From Owenia fusiformis (taxonomy: Eukaryota; Annelida; Polychaeta; Sabellida; Oweniidae): a DNA stretch of 64,000 nt. Below the pieces are notes generated by a model. The model made no database searches, was not told where the DNA came from, and worked only from the letters and a program-made list of their open reading frames with translations. The stretch covers positions 35,376,166-35,440,165 of the forward strand of contig CAIIXF020000011.1 of assembly GCA_903813345.2 (NCBI GenBank), read 5' to 3'. Positions within the stretch are counted from its first letter, which is position 1. Each line of letters opens with the position of its first letter. Positions 35,630 to 46,391 of the stretch are shown one piece after another. The position numbers and the translations under genes are program-made.

Positions 35630-35709
35630 TAAAGCGACCGCAAGCCATTTGCTTATTCTTAAGATGATGTCATGTTATTTTGTAACGAGGTGTAAAGTAT
35701 GGTATAGAA
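35630..35709 (+). repeat. Split direct repeat B1
   Basis: 80 bp, identical to 36230-36309, starting TAAAGCGACCGCAAGCC. It overlaps A2 by the 4-bp AGAA. Confidence 0.92.
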
Positions 35710-35914
35710 TAATCATTTATGTTCGGTTGAGTGTAATGAATTAGAACATAAATATTTTCTATTGTGTACTTGTAAACTCGGTTACCAATCAGATTGGCGT
35801 GTAGTTTCATGCATGTGTTTGTTTCTGAGTGAGCGAGTTGTATTGTTATTGTGGTAGATTGCTGGATATTTAGGATCATTCTGGCTTTGGTCGCCTATGC
35901 ATGAACACTTCACA
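35706..35914 (+). repeat. Split direct repeat A2
   Basis: 209 bp, identical to A1 at 30915-31123. Confidence 0.93.
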
Positions 35915-36229
35915 GAATAAAACTGTTAACAAATGCCGATAGGTGGAGGGGTAATTCCATACCTTTCCTAATTGTTAGGTTTTAATGGTGTGAAGGACCC
36001 CAAAATCAATCGGTATTTTCATTTTTCATAAACTATGTAAGAATATTCACACCCTTTTTGGTAAATATAAATCCGATGCAACAATCTGTGTTATATAAAA
36101 ATTGTACAACACTTTTCTCAAATAAACTTAACTGTTTTGTGCATTCCATTTATACATATATTGTACTTAGTATATGCATTCCATGTGTACTTATATTGTA
36201 CTTATCCTTCCCATTCATTTACATACGAA
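35915..36229 (+). other. Extra segment between A2 and B2
   Basis: GAATAAA begins at 35915 and again at 36227, as if a 312-bp piece had been inserted with a 7-bp duplication. It contains two near-copies of GCATTCCAT...TATATTGTACTTA (36139 and 36175). No TIRs or coding region are seen, so it could also be native to the element. Confidence 0.5.
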
Positions 36230-36309
36230 TAAAGCGACCGCAAGCCATTTGCTTATTCTTAAGATGATGTCATGTTATTTTGTAACGAGGTGTAAAGTAT
36301 GGTATAGAA
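36230..36309 (+). repeat. Split direct repeat B2, right end of element
   Basis: 80 bp, identical to B1. It ends in AGAA, the same 4 bp that begin A1. Confidence 0.92.
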
Positions 36310-37078
36310 AGAACAAATATGTATTTTGAGCACTATGTATTCTTTGTTGCAAGGCATTGGAATTTAAAAAAGGTTTAATTTTAGAGTCTACGGAGCACAA
36401 TGGATATCTTGAGTACTAATTGAGAGTATTTGTGTAGCCATAAAAACTTTTATATGTGCGCCATGATTAAATAAATATTACATTCTTCGAATATATTTGC
36501 TATTAAATATTCCACTATTCAGTAACTAACTGTAAGTTTATAAGGTCATTATGAACACTCCTCTATTATTAAATGAAATACCAAACAAAAATCTTTTGAT
36601 TTGGAATCTTTTCAAATCATCACCTTACCTCAGTATTGAAGTGTGGGAATCGCATGTTTCAGAATTTGACATATTGAACTCTGAAGTCTCAATAAATTAG
36701 GATGAGGATTTCTCCCTAAAATATCTTGTTTTAAAAAATATCTTCCTTAAAGATATGTTGGGATTTGCCCTTAAAAGTATGTTAACTCTTGATTTGGATT
36801 TCATTAAACAAATGTTATATTAAAATGTATGATTTTGCCTTCAGATTTCAGGATATCTATTCAGTAAAAGATTCAAAATCAAATTGTCTAACTTTTTCAA
36901 ATTCAATTGTATTTTGCGAAAGCAAATGCAGGTATCGGAAATGATGTCAATTAATTTTTTTCCAGCCTTAAAAACAGTTTTTTCTTTACACTGTACATAT
37001 CATTCAAATAAGAATTCAAACATAAGGAGCCTTAAACACTCCGGTTGCCAAACTTTTGGAGGGGATGTAAATTGTATG
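36310..37078. other. No gene recognised
   Basis: AT-rich, no supported feature. Confidence 0.4.
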
Positions 37079-37080
37079 TA

Positions 37081-37599
37081 CAAAGGTGGTCAAATAAAAC
37101 GGCAACCCTGTCGCTATACTCCCTGATATTTGGTACATGTGTACATCATTCAATCTCCCACCAGCCTACAATATTTCATGACCAGGTTGATAGTTTACAG
37201 CACTTTAAACAACATGCTCCAAAGTTCAATATTGTGCTTTTGGCAAACCTGCATCCATCGTCCAAAATGATCTTGCCTGACTTCTACCTGTGGGATATGC
37301 CAAAGGTAAAGTGTACAGAAAGGACCTCGGGACAATTACAGACCTCAAAAATTTTCATTCAGGCCATACCTACTGATGATTGCAGTTGGATCATAGACAA
37401 CGTGTGCAGGTTTACCTAAGCGCGATGATGGCCAAACCTGGGGCATGTTGTTTAAAGTGCTGTAGCATTGTGATCAATCATGAAATATGGTAGGCTAATA
37501 GGAAATTGAATGTATAAGTGTGTAAAATATCAGGTAGTAATTCTTTAAAATGACAAAGATATGAGGAAAATACAGGGTTGCCATTTTTTGACCACCCTG
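37081..37599 (+). mobile_element. Internally deleted mariner-like element with transposase scrap
   Basis: TA duplications (37079-37080, 37600-37601) flank inverted ends: GGTGGTCAAATAAAACGGCA on the left, complement of TGCCATTTTTTGACCACCCTG on the right. Inverted similarity continues about 140 bp inwards (AAACAACATGC). In the middle, 37260-37419 encodes PDFYLWDMPK, LQTSKIFIQAI and DDCSWIIDNV, which resembles the C-terminal end of mariner-type transposases after the last catalytic Asp. The rest of the gene is gone. Confidence 0.8.
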
Positions 37600-37699
37600 T
37601 ATGAAAAATACCGAAATGGTTTCATGTGAGGAACCCCAATGAAAGGGAGATTTGTGGATAACATAAAACATAGAACCCCTGGTCACCGAATCCTGGCTA

Positions 37700-38310
37700 C
37701 GCCACTGATACAGTGGTTTTTATTAAAACAATATGTTTTCTTGAAGTCCCCATGATAGTAAAATATAAAATATCAATCCAAGTCTCTGAGAAATTATGGA
37801 TTAGGACCCAACCTTGTCACTTTTTTAAAAATGTAGTGCTTATTTTCTAAAAAGAGGATCTTGTTTTTCTCAATTTAAATGTATCAAACCATTCTTCTTC
37901 ACTATATTGATAACTTCTGAAAAGGGGAGGGGTATTGAAATGCCATAAAGTTAAAAAACACATTTCCCATGCTATTTTCCCATAGGGAAAACTCATGCTA
38001 TTCATTGTTTTCAGCATGGTTTTGGTCATCGAAAATTGATATCTTCAAAACTAGACTTTTAATACCATTCTACTTTTGAAGATGTTTTAGAACCCTTATC
38101 GAATAATGTTTTCATGCAATAAAAATCAGAAAAAGAAGATCCTCTTTTGAGCAAATAAGTTCAACATTTTGAAAAAATTGTTGACGTGGGGTCCCTATTT
38201 ATAATTTTTCGAATTGTTTGATTGATATTTTTATCATCATGGGGACTTCACTTGAAAGGAAACATATTGTTTTAATAAAAACCAATGTATTTATGCCCAG
38301 AAAGTACTCA
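37700..38310. mobile_element. Foldback repeat
   Basis: 37705-37830 (GTTTTTATTAAAACAATATG, GTCCCCATGAT) is inverted against 38165-38290 (ATCATGGGGACTTCACTTGA, CATATTGTTTTAATAAAAAC). A third, direct copy lies at 25660-25830. No coding content. Confidence 0.7.
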
Positions 38311-38662
38311 CGTTGAAAGATATGACCGTCTAAAACCACTTGCCATACTGCACATGGACCTTTGAAAACCTTGGAAATTTTAAAGCATTGAATAAACGAC
38401 AGGATTCTCTTTGGAGAAGTTTGACATTGTGTGTCAAATTGATCAATTTGTCTACACACTTTAATCAAAAAATTCTTAAATAATCTTAAATTTCGATTCA
38501 CAAATTCAATTGTCTTCTATCACAGGGTGGTCCAGAAAATGTGGGACACTCATATTTCAAAGATAAATATTGATTTATTGATTAAAACATGTCATATTAT
38601 ACCAGTGGAAAGGCAATTTAATTAGCTTTAATTTGGTATATCATAAGTTTATATTTATTATA

Positions 38663-39566
38663 AAGGACCCACGGTCCTGTGCTCACACAGTATAGAACCT
38701 TCAGAGGAATGTATATCCTGATTTTCTAACAAAATTATTGATTTTGATTTGTAGTCTCAAACTTTGAGAAACTTAGATAGCACAGTTTGTGACCTAGTTT
38801 GAGGACCTTTGACCTTGAACATTTTACTTATTCAGAGCTCAGTAAGTCTTTTGTGATTAAGGTGACCAAAATTTACATCCAAATAATCAATTTGAAAAAT
38901 CAACTTTTTTGACCTTTCGAAGAAGAAGATGGTCAAATCTTAAAACTAAGGTCAAATTTGAACTCCTGGCAACTTGTAGAGGATTTTCCCCAAAAGATTT
39001 GGTCAAATTGAAGCAAGTTGAAAAATAACTTATTTTTACTGGTTCTTGACGTCAAATATCTCAAAAACAGTAAAAATTTGATGCTGACATATATCGAGCA
39101 ATATGTAGGGAATGCATAAATCTAGTAATGATGTAATTCATTGCAAGTAATGAACAAGTATAGGGACAAACTTTGAGAAACTTGTCAATCACAAAACCTG
39201 CCATTGACGATATACATGAGAAAGTTCCCAGAGAACATAAGTTGCATATACAGCAACTATTACAAGTTATTTGAAAGTTCTACTTCAACAAAGTGTCTAG
39301 TATTTACAGAAAATTTGACTTTTTGACGTCAAAATCAGCAATTTCTCGGATACCGGGCGAACTTGGGAAATGGTGCCCGATGAAACGATGATAGGTCAAA
39401 TAGGCATTATGGATATGCATAAAATGAATGTGGATATGACTCAATCCGAATAGCAGTTTTAATTTGTGCGGCCAATGTTGACGGACGGACAGATGGACCA
39501 ACGGACGGACCAACGGACGGACGGACGGACGCCTGGTCAATCCCATAGGCTCACTGTATGAGCCAA
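38663..39566 (+). mobile_element. Helitron-like family C, uninterrupted copy
   Basis: The left end has the palindrome AGGACC-CAC-GGTCCT then GCTCACACAG. The right end has GGCTCAC...(A/G)TGAGCC, whose right half is the complement of the left tag. A GGACGGACGGACGG microsatellite lies just inside (39479-39530). The body includes GACCTTTGACCTTGAAC and CAAATATCTCAAAAAC. The second copy is at 55495-56984. Non-coding. Confidence 0.75.
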
Positions 39567-39622
39567 TAATGTCTGTCAACCAGCTTCCATAATACAAATG
39601 AAGTCATTTTCATTTCAAAACA

Positions 39623-39723
39623 GATAACAGGAAGGTAAATCTTTAATACACACCTTATTGGATTCTTTTGGTTTATATTGCAATCCAATAGGGTGTGTAT
39701 TAAAGATTCACTTTCCTGTTATC
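39623..39723. ncRNA. Near-perfect 42-bp-stem hairpin, precursor-like
   Basis: Left arm 39623-39664 starts GATAACAGGAAGGTAAATC. The right arm 39682-39723 is its reverse complement except three positions, two of which would be G-U pairs in RNA. The loop is 17 nt and the total 101 nt, about the size of a microRNA or short hairpin precursor. No promoter or expression evidence. A very small, young MITE would look the same, and that is the main alternative. Confidence 0.4.
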
Positions 39724-40280
39724 TTAAAATCTGCTTGGAACTGTACCATTGGATTTACAAGGGAAATTCCTCAAAGAAAAAATTCTAGGGATTAAAGGTG
39801 TCAGCATTAAATAATTTGACAAGTTATTGGCATACATGAAACCTATTTAAAACAGCATTCATCTTATTCAAAAGCATTGATTACCAATGATTCCCTGTCC
39901 TCTGAAGTTTGAAAAATAACAATACCTGGTTGTTACACAACGAGAAACACTATATAATAAACTCCAATACGACGAGATAATATATTTGTTATCCAAATTG
40001 ATTAATAACGAATAAGATCAGATACTGTTAAATAACATTCTGCCCGGGATTTGTTATTGTCGTATACAAACGTGGTATCCGAACTGCTTACTTATAGTAT
40101 CCGTTGCGACCATTAAAAATATTGTAGATGTCTAATTAGCTAAGTAAATAAACATGTCGTCACAGTCGCTGTTGGCTATGGAGAGTTATTAATAATTATC
40201 GATCATAAATGTTATCATACTTTTCTTGATTTAAATATCCAAATATTTACTATGTTTAAAAATGAAAATGTTTGATTTTT
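39724..40280. other. No gene recognised
   Basis: AT-rich DNA without supported features. Confidence 0.4.
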
Positions 40281-42848
40281 TATGTCACCACCAAAAGTGG
40301 TGACATATTGTTATGGTCTCCGTTTTTTTGCGACGGCGTCCGGCGGTTGGTGGTTGGCGTCCGGCGGTTGGCGTCCGGTGGTTGGCGTCCGGCGTCTGTA
40401 ACAATTTCTTACAACTTCCTATAACTTAACAAATACTGTTTAGACTGACTTCAATTTTTTTCTAAATCATCTACATGTTCTCAGAAGTTCAAATCTGACT
40501 TTAGATTTGACATTTGACCTTCAATGACCTTCTCAAGGTCAAAAAGGTCTTTTTTCAACTTGCTTCACATTGACTAAATTTTTTTTCAAAATCATCTACA
40601 TGTTCTCAGAAATTCAAATCTGACTTAAGATTTGACATTTGACCTTCAAATCTGACTTTAGATTTGACATTTGACCTTCAATGACCTTCTCAAGGTCAAA
40701 AAAAGGTCAAAAAGGTCTGTTTTCAACTTGCTTCAAATTGACTAAATTTTTTTGTCAAAATCATCTAAGTGTTCTCAGAAATTCAAATCTGAGTTAAGAT
40801 TTGACTTAAGATTTGACATTTGACCTTCAATGACCTTCTCAAGGTCAAAAAAGGTCAAAAATGTCTGTTTTCAACTTGCTTCAAATTGACTAAATTTTTT
40901 TTTCAAAATCATCTACGTGTTCTCAGAAATTCAAATCTGACTTAAGATTTGACATTTGACCTTCAATGACCTTCTCAAGGTCAAAAAAGGTCAAAAAGGT
41001 CTGTTTTCAACTTGCTTCAAATTGACTAAAAAAAATTTTCAAAATCATCTACATGTTCTCAGAAATTCAAATCTGACTTTAGATTTGACTTAAGATTTGA
41101 CATTTGACCTTCAATGACCTTCTCAAAGTCAAAAAAGGTCAAAAAGGTCTTTTTTCAACTTGCTTCAAATTGACTAAATTTTTTTTTCAAAATCATCTAC
41201 ATGTTCTCAGAAATTCAAATCTGACTTTAGATTTGACATTTGACCTTCAATGACCTTCTCAAGGTCAAAAAAGGTCAAAAAGGTCTGTTTTCAACTTGCT
41301 TCAAATTGACTAAATTTTTTTTTCAAAATCATCTACGTGTTCTCAGAAATTCAAATCTGACTTAAGATTTGACATTTGACCTTCAATGACCTTCTCAAGG
41401 TCAAAAAAGGTCAAAAAGGTCTGTTTTCAACTTGCTTCAAATTGACTAAAAAAAATTTTCAAAATCATCTACATGTTCTCAGAAATTCAAATCTGACTTT
41501 AGATTTGACTTAAGATTTGACATTTGACCTTCAATGACCTTCTCAAGGTCAAAAAAGGTCAAAAAGGTCTGTTTTCAACTTGCTTCAAATTGACTAAATT
41601 TTTTTGTCAAAATCATCTAAGTGTTCTCAGAAATTCAAATCTGAGTTAAGATTTGACTTAAGATTTGACATTTGACCTTCAATGACCTTCTCAAGGTCAA
41701 AAAAGGTCAAAAATGTCTGTTTTCAACTTGCTTCAAATTGACTAAATTTTTTTTTCAAAATCATCTACATGTTCTCAGAAATTCAAATCTGACTTTAGAT
41801 TTGACATTTGACCTTCAATGACCTTCTCAAGGTCAAAAAAGGTCAAAAAGGTCTGTTTTCAACTTGCTTCAAATTGACTAAATTTTTTTTTCAAAATCAT
41901 CTACGTGTTCTCAGAAATTCAAATCTGACTTAAGATTTGACATTTGACCTTCAATGACCTTCTCAAGGTCAAAAAAGGTCAAAAAGGTCTGTTTTCAACT
42001 TGCTTCAAATTGACTAAAAAAAATTTTCAAAATCATCTACGTGTTCTCAGAAATTCAAATCTGACTTTAGATTTGACTTAAGATTTGACATTGACCTTCA
42101 ATGACCTTCTCAAAGTCAAAAAAGGTCAAAAAGGTCTTTTTTCAATTTGCTTCAAATTGACTAAATTTTTTTTTCAAAATCATCTACATGTTCTCAGAAA
42201 TTCAAATCTGACTTTAGATTTGACATTTGACCTTCAATGACCTTCTCAATGTCAAAAAAGGTCAAAAAGGTATTTTTTCATCTTGCTTCAAATTGACTAA
42301 ATTTTTTTTCAAAATCATCTACATGTTCTCAGAAATTCAATAATGTCTTTAGATTTGACATTTGACCTTCAATGACCTTGTCAAGGTCAAAAAAGGTCAA
42401 AAAGGTCTTTTTTCAACTTGCTTCAAATTGACTAATTTTTTTTTTCAAAATCATCTACATGTTCTCAGAAATTCAAATCTGACTTTAGATTTGACATTTG
42501 ACCTTCAATGACCTTCTCAATGTCAAAAAAGGTCAAAAAGGTATTTTTTCATCTTGCTTCAAATTGACTAAATTTTTTTTCAAAATCATCTACATGTTCT
42601 CAGAAATTCAAATCTGACTTTAGATTTGACATTTGACCTTTAATGACCTTCTCAAGGTCAAAAAAGGTCAAAAAGGTCTGTTTTCAACTTGCTTCAAATT
42701 GACCAAATTTTTTTTTCAAAATCATCTTCATCTTTTCAGAAGTTCAAATTTGACTTTACAAGTTCTCAGAAATTCAAATCTGACTTAAGTTTGAACTCAT
42801 AATATTGTGAGCAACTAGGTGGTGACATTTTGTCATGTTAATGCCTTG
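40281..42848 (-). mobile_element. Helitron-like family A with 17 tandem core units
   Basis: In this orientation the hairpin end comes first: TGTCACCACC-AAAA-GTGGTGACA (40283-40305), then GC-rich GGCGTCCGGCGGTTGG repeats. Core units of 135/136 or 147/148 bp start near 40478, 40603, 40772, 40920, 41056, 41204, 41340, 41476, 41624, 41772, 41908, 42044, 42191, 42326, 42462, 42597 and 42732. The other tag, GGTGGTGACA, is at 42818-42827. The three-unit block 41204-41623 recurs at 41772-42190, so blocks as well as single units were amplified. Each unit has TGACCTTCAATGACCT and TGACCTTCTCAAGGTCA. No protein. Confidence 0.85.
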
Positions 42849-43640
42849 TTAAGTAACTGTTCCACCTTTTTTCTTATTATCAAGAACGCGCATGCAAGTT
42901 CGGCAATCCTTGTACATTGTGTGCACAGTATGCGCATTTTAATCGTTGTATATTTTTCTATGTACTATAATACTATTCATTTTTTTGTACAATTGAACTG
43001 AACATACTTTAAAATCATCAGCTTTAAATAGATTATATGTTACGAAATTAGCCTTAAAATAATAAAATTCGTGCGTTTGTAAATGCTCTCAATAAAGAAA
43101 TAGACCAAAATACGCAAGTTTACTTTGAAGTTTCTTTTATCGTCTTTTGTCATTAAACTTTAATGTTCTATCGATAAAATATGTGGAAATACCAGAAGAA
43201 GCATTGGAGTAGGAGATTTCAACTAGAAGACAGCAACCCCTTGGAAAAGCATACTTCATGGCCGTGTGCAATATATGTATATTATAATATGTAACCTAAG
43301 ATTCATTTTGGAAAACATTATAATATTATACTACAGAATAATTATACTTTTAATATTAGGAGGCTCTCATTTATTCTCGGACCAAAAGCGATTTTATACC
43401 CGAACATCTAATTCTCCACCTGAATTTTTCAGGAATAAAAAGTTCACAATGATCATGCTTTTAGTAAGATACATACTGCTTATCCTCGGCCCGTTCACTA
43501 ATTAACCGTTTGTCATCAAATGACTACAAGAATCTGTTACGTATCACAGCCAAGTCATTTTTATTTGAAATAAAGAAATTATTTATTTATTCTTCGATTT
43601 GAACGTGAAATATATTTTAAAGTATGACGTAAAATTACAG
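42849..43640. other. No gene recognised
   Basis: AT-rich; ORFs of 60-80 codons without motifs. Confidence 0.4.
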
Positions 43641-46230
43641 AAATGCGCCTCTCCCCCTCCCTTCCTGGCATGAACTATTTACATTATTAAACGGAAATAA
43701 ATGCGTATTACAGGATTGAGACGTTTGATGACAGTGACTATTTCCCGTCACCTGCATTGATTGCATCATTATGGGAAAACGGGATTGAGTCTATATTGAA
43801 CTAATTAATTAGAAATCGACAGATATTTTTGTCTACATGCTCATTTACCTCTAAGTGGTTAAAATATCAAAGAACTAGGACGTCGGTTTTTAGATAGGCT
43901 GTAATCATAAATGTATTGACTGCAGGGCCTTACCCGGGGGGGGGGGTCACCATTCTTAGCACTTTTCAAGTGATTGCGGGGCCAGATTTGTCAAATGTAA
44001 ACCCCCTTGGAAAGTTTTGAAAAGTGACCCCCCCCATTGACAAAATGTGATTACGGTCCTGCACTTTTTACAAAGCTTTTAAAAACAGGTCGTGTAGAAT
44101 GTAGACCCCCGCTGCTTGATATTTATAGCAAAAACATTGACATTTGAAAGTTTGTGACGCTGCGCTATTTTGAATAAATCTTATATCTAAGAAGCCTATC
44201 GGTTGAAAAAAATACCTAGAAGACTTAACATATTTCCCACTGTCATGCACCTATTAATTTAGCAATTGAATTATAATTATAAACTTTCTCTTGAAACAAT
44301 AAATCTTCCAGATTTGTTGAATTTTTGGACAACATCGGCTACCCCCTCCCCCCTCCGTTCATTACTTCCGATCATCGGGCGTGATGTTGATTTTTATAAT
44401 ATGTTATGTTATGTTATATTTATTTCCATATTATAATTCTTACAATTGAACAACAATATATCTCTCTAAAATTAAATTTGAAATAAACTGAAGAATAATC
44501 AGCAAGTCTGATTGAAAATACACATCCTGTAAAAGAGAGAAGAATTTAATCCGTCTGAATCTGATTGCAAAATATAAATCTGTCTCATTAGGAAATTAAT
44601 CCCTGCTATTTAACTTGCACATAATCTAAAAGCTAATAGTCAAAAACCGGGGTCAAAAAGCTTATCACAATATAGTAGAACATCTTGGCTTCAGATATTA
44701 TTTTCTCATGAATTTTAAAAATCGGCCGAGAACTGATTAAGTAACATTCCGCACACGCCGTCTGATTGCATATTTGAAACGACAACATCCGATCTACTAC
44801 AGTATAAATAATCCAATTGACTTTGATAGCATATATTTGTTTTCAGACATATTTTGTATTTGCGCCAGCTTCGACCCCCCCCCCCCCCCCTTCACGTGAT
44901 GCCTTTCAAATCAATTCATTTCACAAATGACATAGAACTGCAAACGCCTGTTGCGTTTATTCCAAATGCAACAAGGCTAGCAGTTGAATAATAAAACAAG
45001 ACAAATCAAAATCATCCAACATACGTATCATGTATAGTTCCCCTTTTATAGGAGGCGTTATTAGGTAATTAGGTCACTATTATTAATGAGGACAATGTAG
45101 AACCAAATAAATGTTCATCTCAGCCTCAGTATTTGAGAGTTCATTTCATTTCACATCTGAGGATACATTTAGTTGTACACCATACACATGCATTCTGTTC
45201 ATGCCCCGCTGTTAATGACCCGGTTTTAATGAACGCACTTTTGAATTATTGTAACATGTTATGTTCTAAATGGATGCATCAAGATCTTGTGTTGCAAATC
45301 TATAGGTAAATTTCACCAGCCTATGACTTTTAAATACATTCTTTATATGTACATGTATAGCAACTCCGGAAAATCAAGTATCATCAGTATTTTTTAACAA
45401 ACTCTGGGACTTTTGATGTGAAAATCAATCATGATAGCAGTATATGAGCAACGGTTTAGATTAAAACTGGGAAAAGCAGGCGGTCGCCGTCCGGGTCGCC
45501 GTATGCTTGACGCACGGCTAGTGTAACAATGTGAAGGGTAACAGCCCGCTTCTCCTATAACCTTGCCAATGTCCATATACGCTTCTGCTTTTTCAAATTT
45601 CGGATTACCTTTGGGATGGAGATAATATACATGTAGATTTGTTACTGGGGGGGGGGGCACACAGAAACAGACATTCTGGAGAAATAAGGGATTATCGGGG
45701 ACTTATTTCCAAATCCACAGATTAGTGTCAAAAGCAGTTATTTACAAGGCTATGATTTTAAATGGATAATTGACTCTTAAAACATGGGTTAAAGGCTAGT
45801 CCAAGTGCAGACCCGTACCAAGCTTATGTCATGTTATGTGAGGGGAGGGGTGGCTGAACCCCGACAAGGGGGTTCACATTTATGATCAAGAAAGCAACGT
45901 CAGAGTTATTTGATATTCTTAACCACTTAAAGAGGTGAATGAGCAAAACCTCCGTTGATTTTTAATTAATAAGTTCAATATAGACTCAATATAGACTCCC
46001 GTTTTCCCATGATGATGCAATCAATGCAGCTGACGGGAAACAGACACTGTGTCATCAAATGTCTCAATCCAGTAATACGCATTTATTTCCTCAAACTAAG
46101 ATGAATATAACAGTTTCTTAAGAACAAAAACCATAATCAGTTTTTATCAAGGGGGCTACTTTTCAAGAATCCAAGGGGATTCACTTTTGAAAACTTTGGT
46201 CCTAAAAACCACTTGATACTGCTCAAAATG
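43640..46230. repeat. Long inverted repeat pair
   Basis: 43690-43885 (AAATGCGTATTACAGGATTG, ATTGATTGCATCAT, GGGATTGAGTCTATATTGAA) is inverted against 45895-46090. Between the arms are G/C homopolymer runs (43938, 44875, 45648), relics with CAGGGCC...GGTCCTGCA ends (43925-44060), and no transposase. An ORF at 45394-45660 (minus) contains EKAEAYMDIGKVIGEAG but no known family. Confidence 0.7.
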
Positions 46231-46391
46231 GTGAAAAGTTTAAACTGTATGATTTTGGGAGATAAGTTGGTCGTTGAGGGGGTCGTTCGGGTGTACGCAT
46301 CATTTCCGCGATCTGGGGGGGGAGAACCCCCCAGATCCCCTTATACTCGCATTGAAATTGGTCAGAATGCATCAAATTAAATTATGTTAAA

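Larger units (their letters stand above)
30915..36309 (+). mobile_element. Tyrosine-recombinase retrotransposon (Ngaro/PAT-like)
   Basis: 5395-bp element laid out A1-Gag-RT/RNase H-recombinase-B1-A2-B2. A1 (30915-31123) and A2 (35706-35914) are 209 bp and identical. B1 (35630-35709) and B2 (36230-36309) are 80 bp and identical. B1 and A2 overlap by AGAA; A1 begins and B2 ends with the same AGAA, as expected if a recombinase rejoins a circle at that core. Split direct repeats plus a tyrosine recombinase and no integrase define Ngaro/PAT-like elements. A2 and B2 are separated by 312 bp bounded by GAATAAA at both ends, perhaps a later insertion. Identical repeats mean a recent insertion, though ORF3 has a stop codon. 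Confidence 0.93.

Noticed and set aside
38524-38560. CAGGGTGGTCCAGAAAATGT, a mariner-type terminus
   Set aside because: No inverted partner was found within a plausible distance, so it is at most a solo end.
40281-42848. CRISPR-like array
   Set aside because: Units are full-length tandem repeats without unique spacers, in an animal-type genome.
45394-45660. 88-codon minus-strand ORF with EKAEAYMDIGKVIGEAG
   Set aside because: The text looks protein-like for about 25 residues, but there are no splice sites, family match or flanking exons, and it lies inside an inverted-repeat composite.
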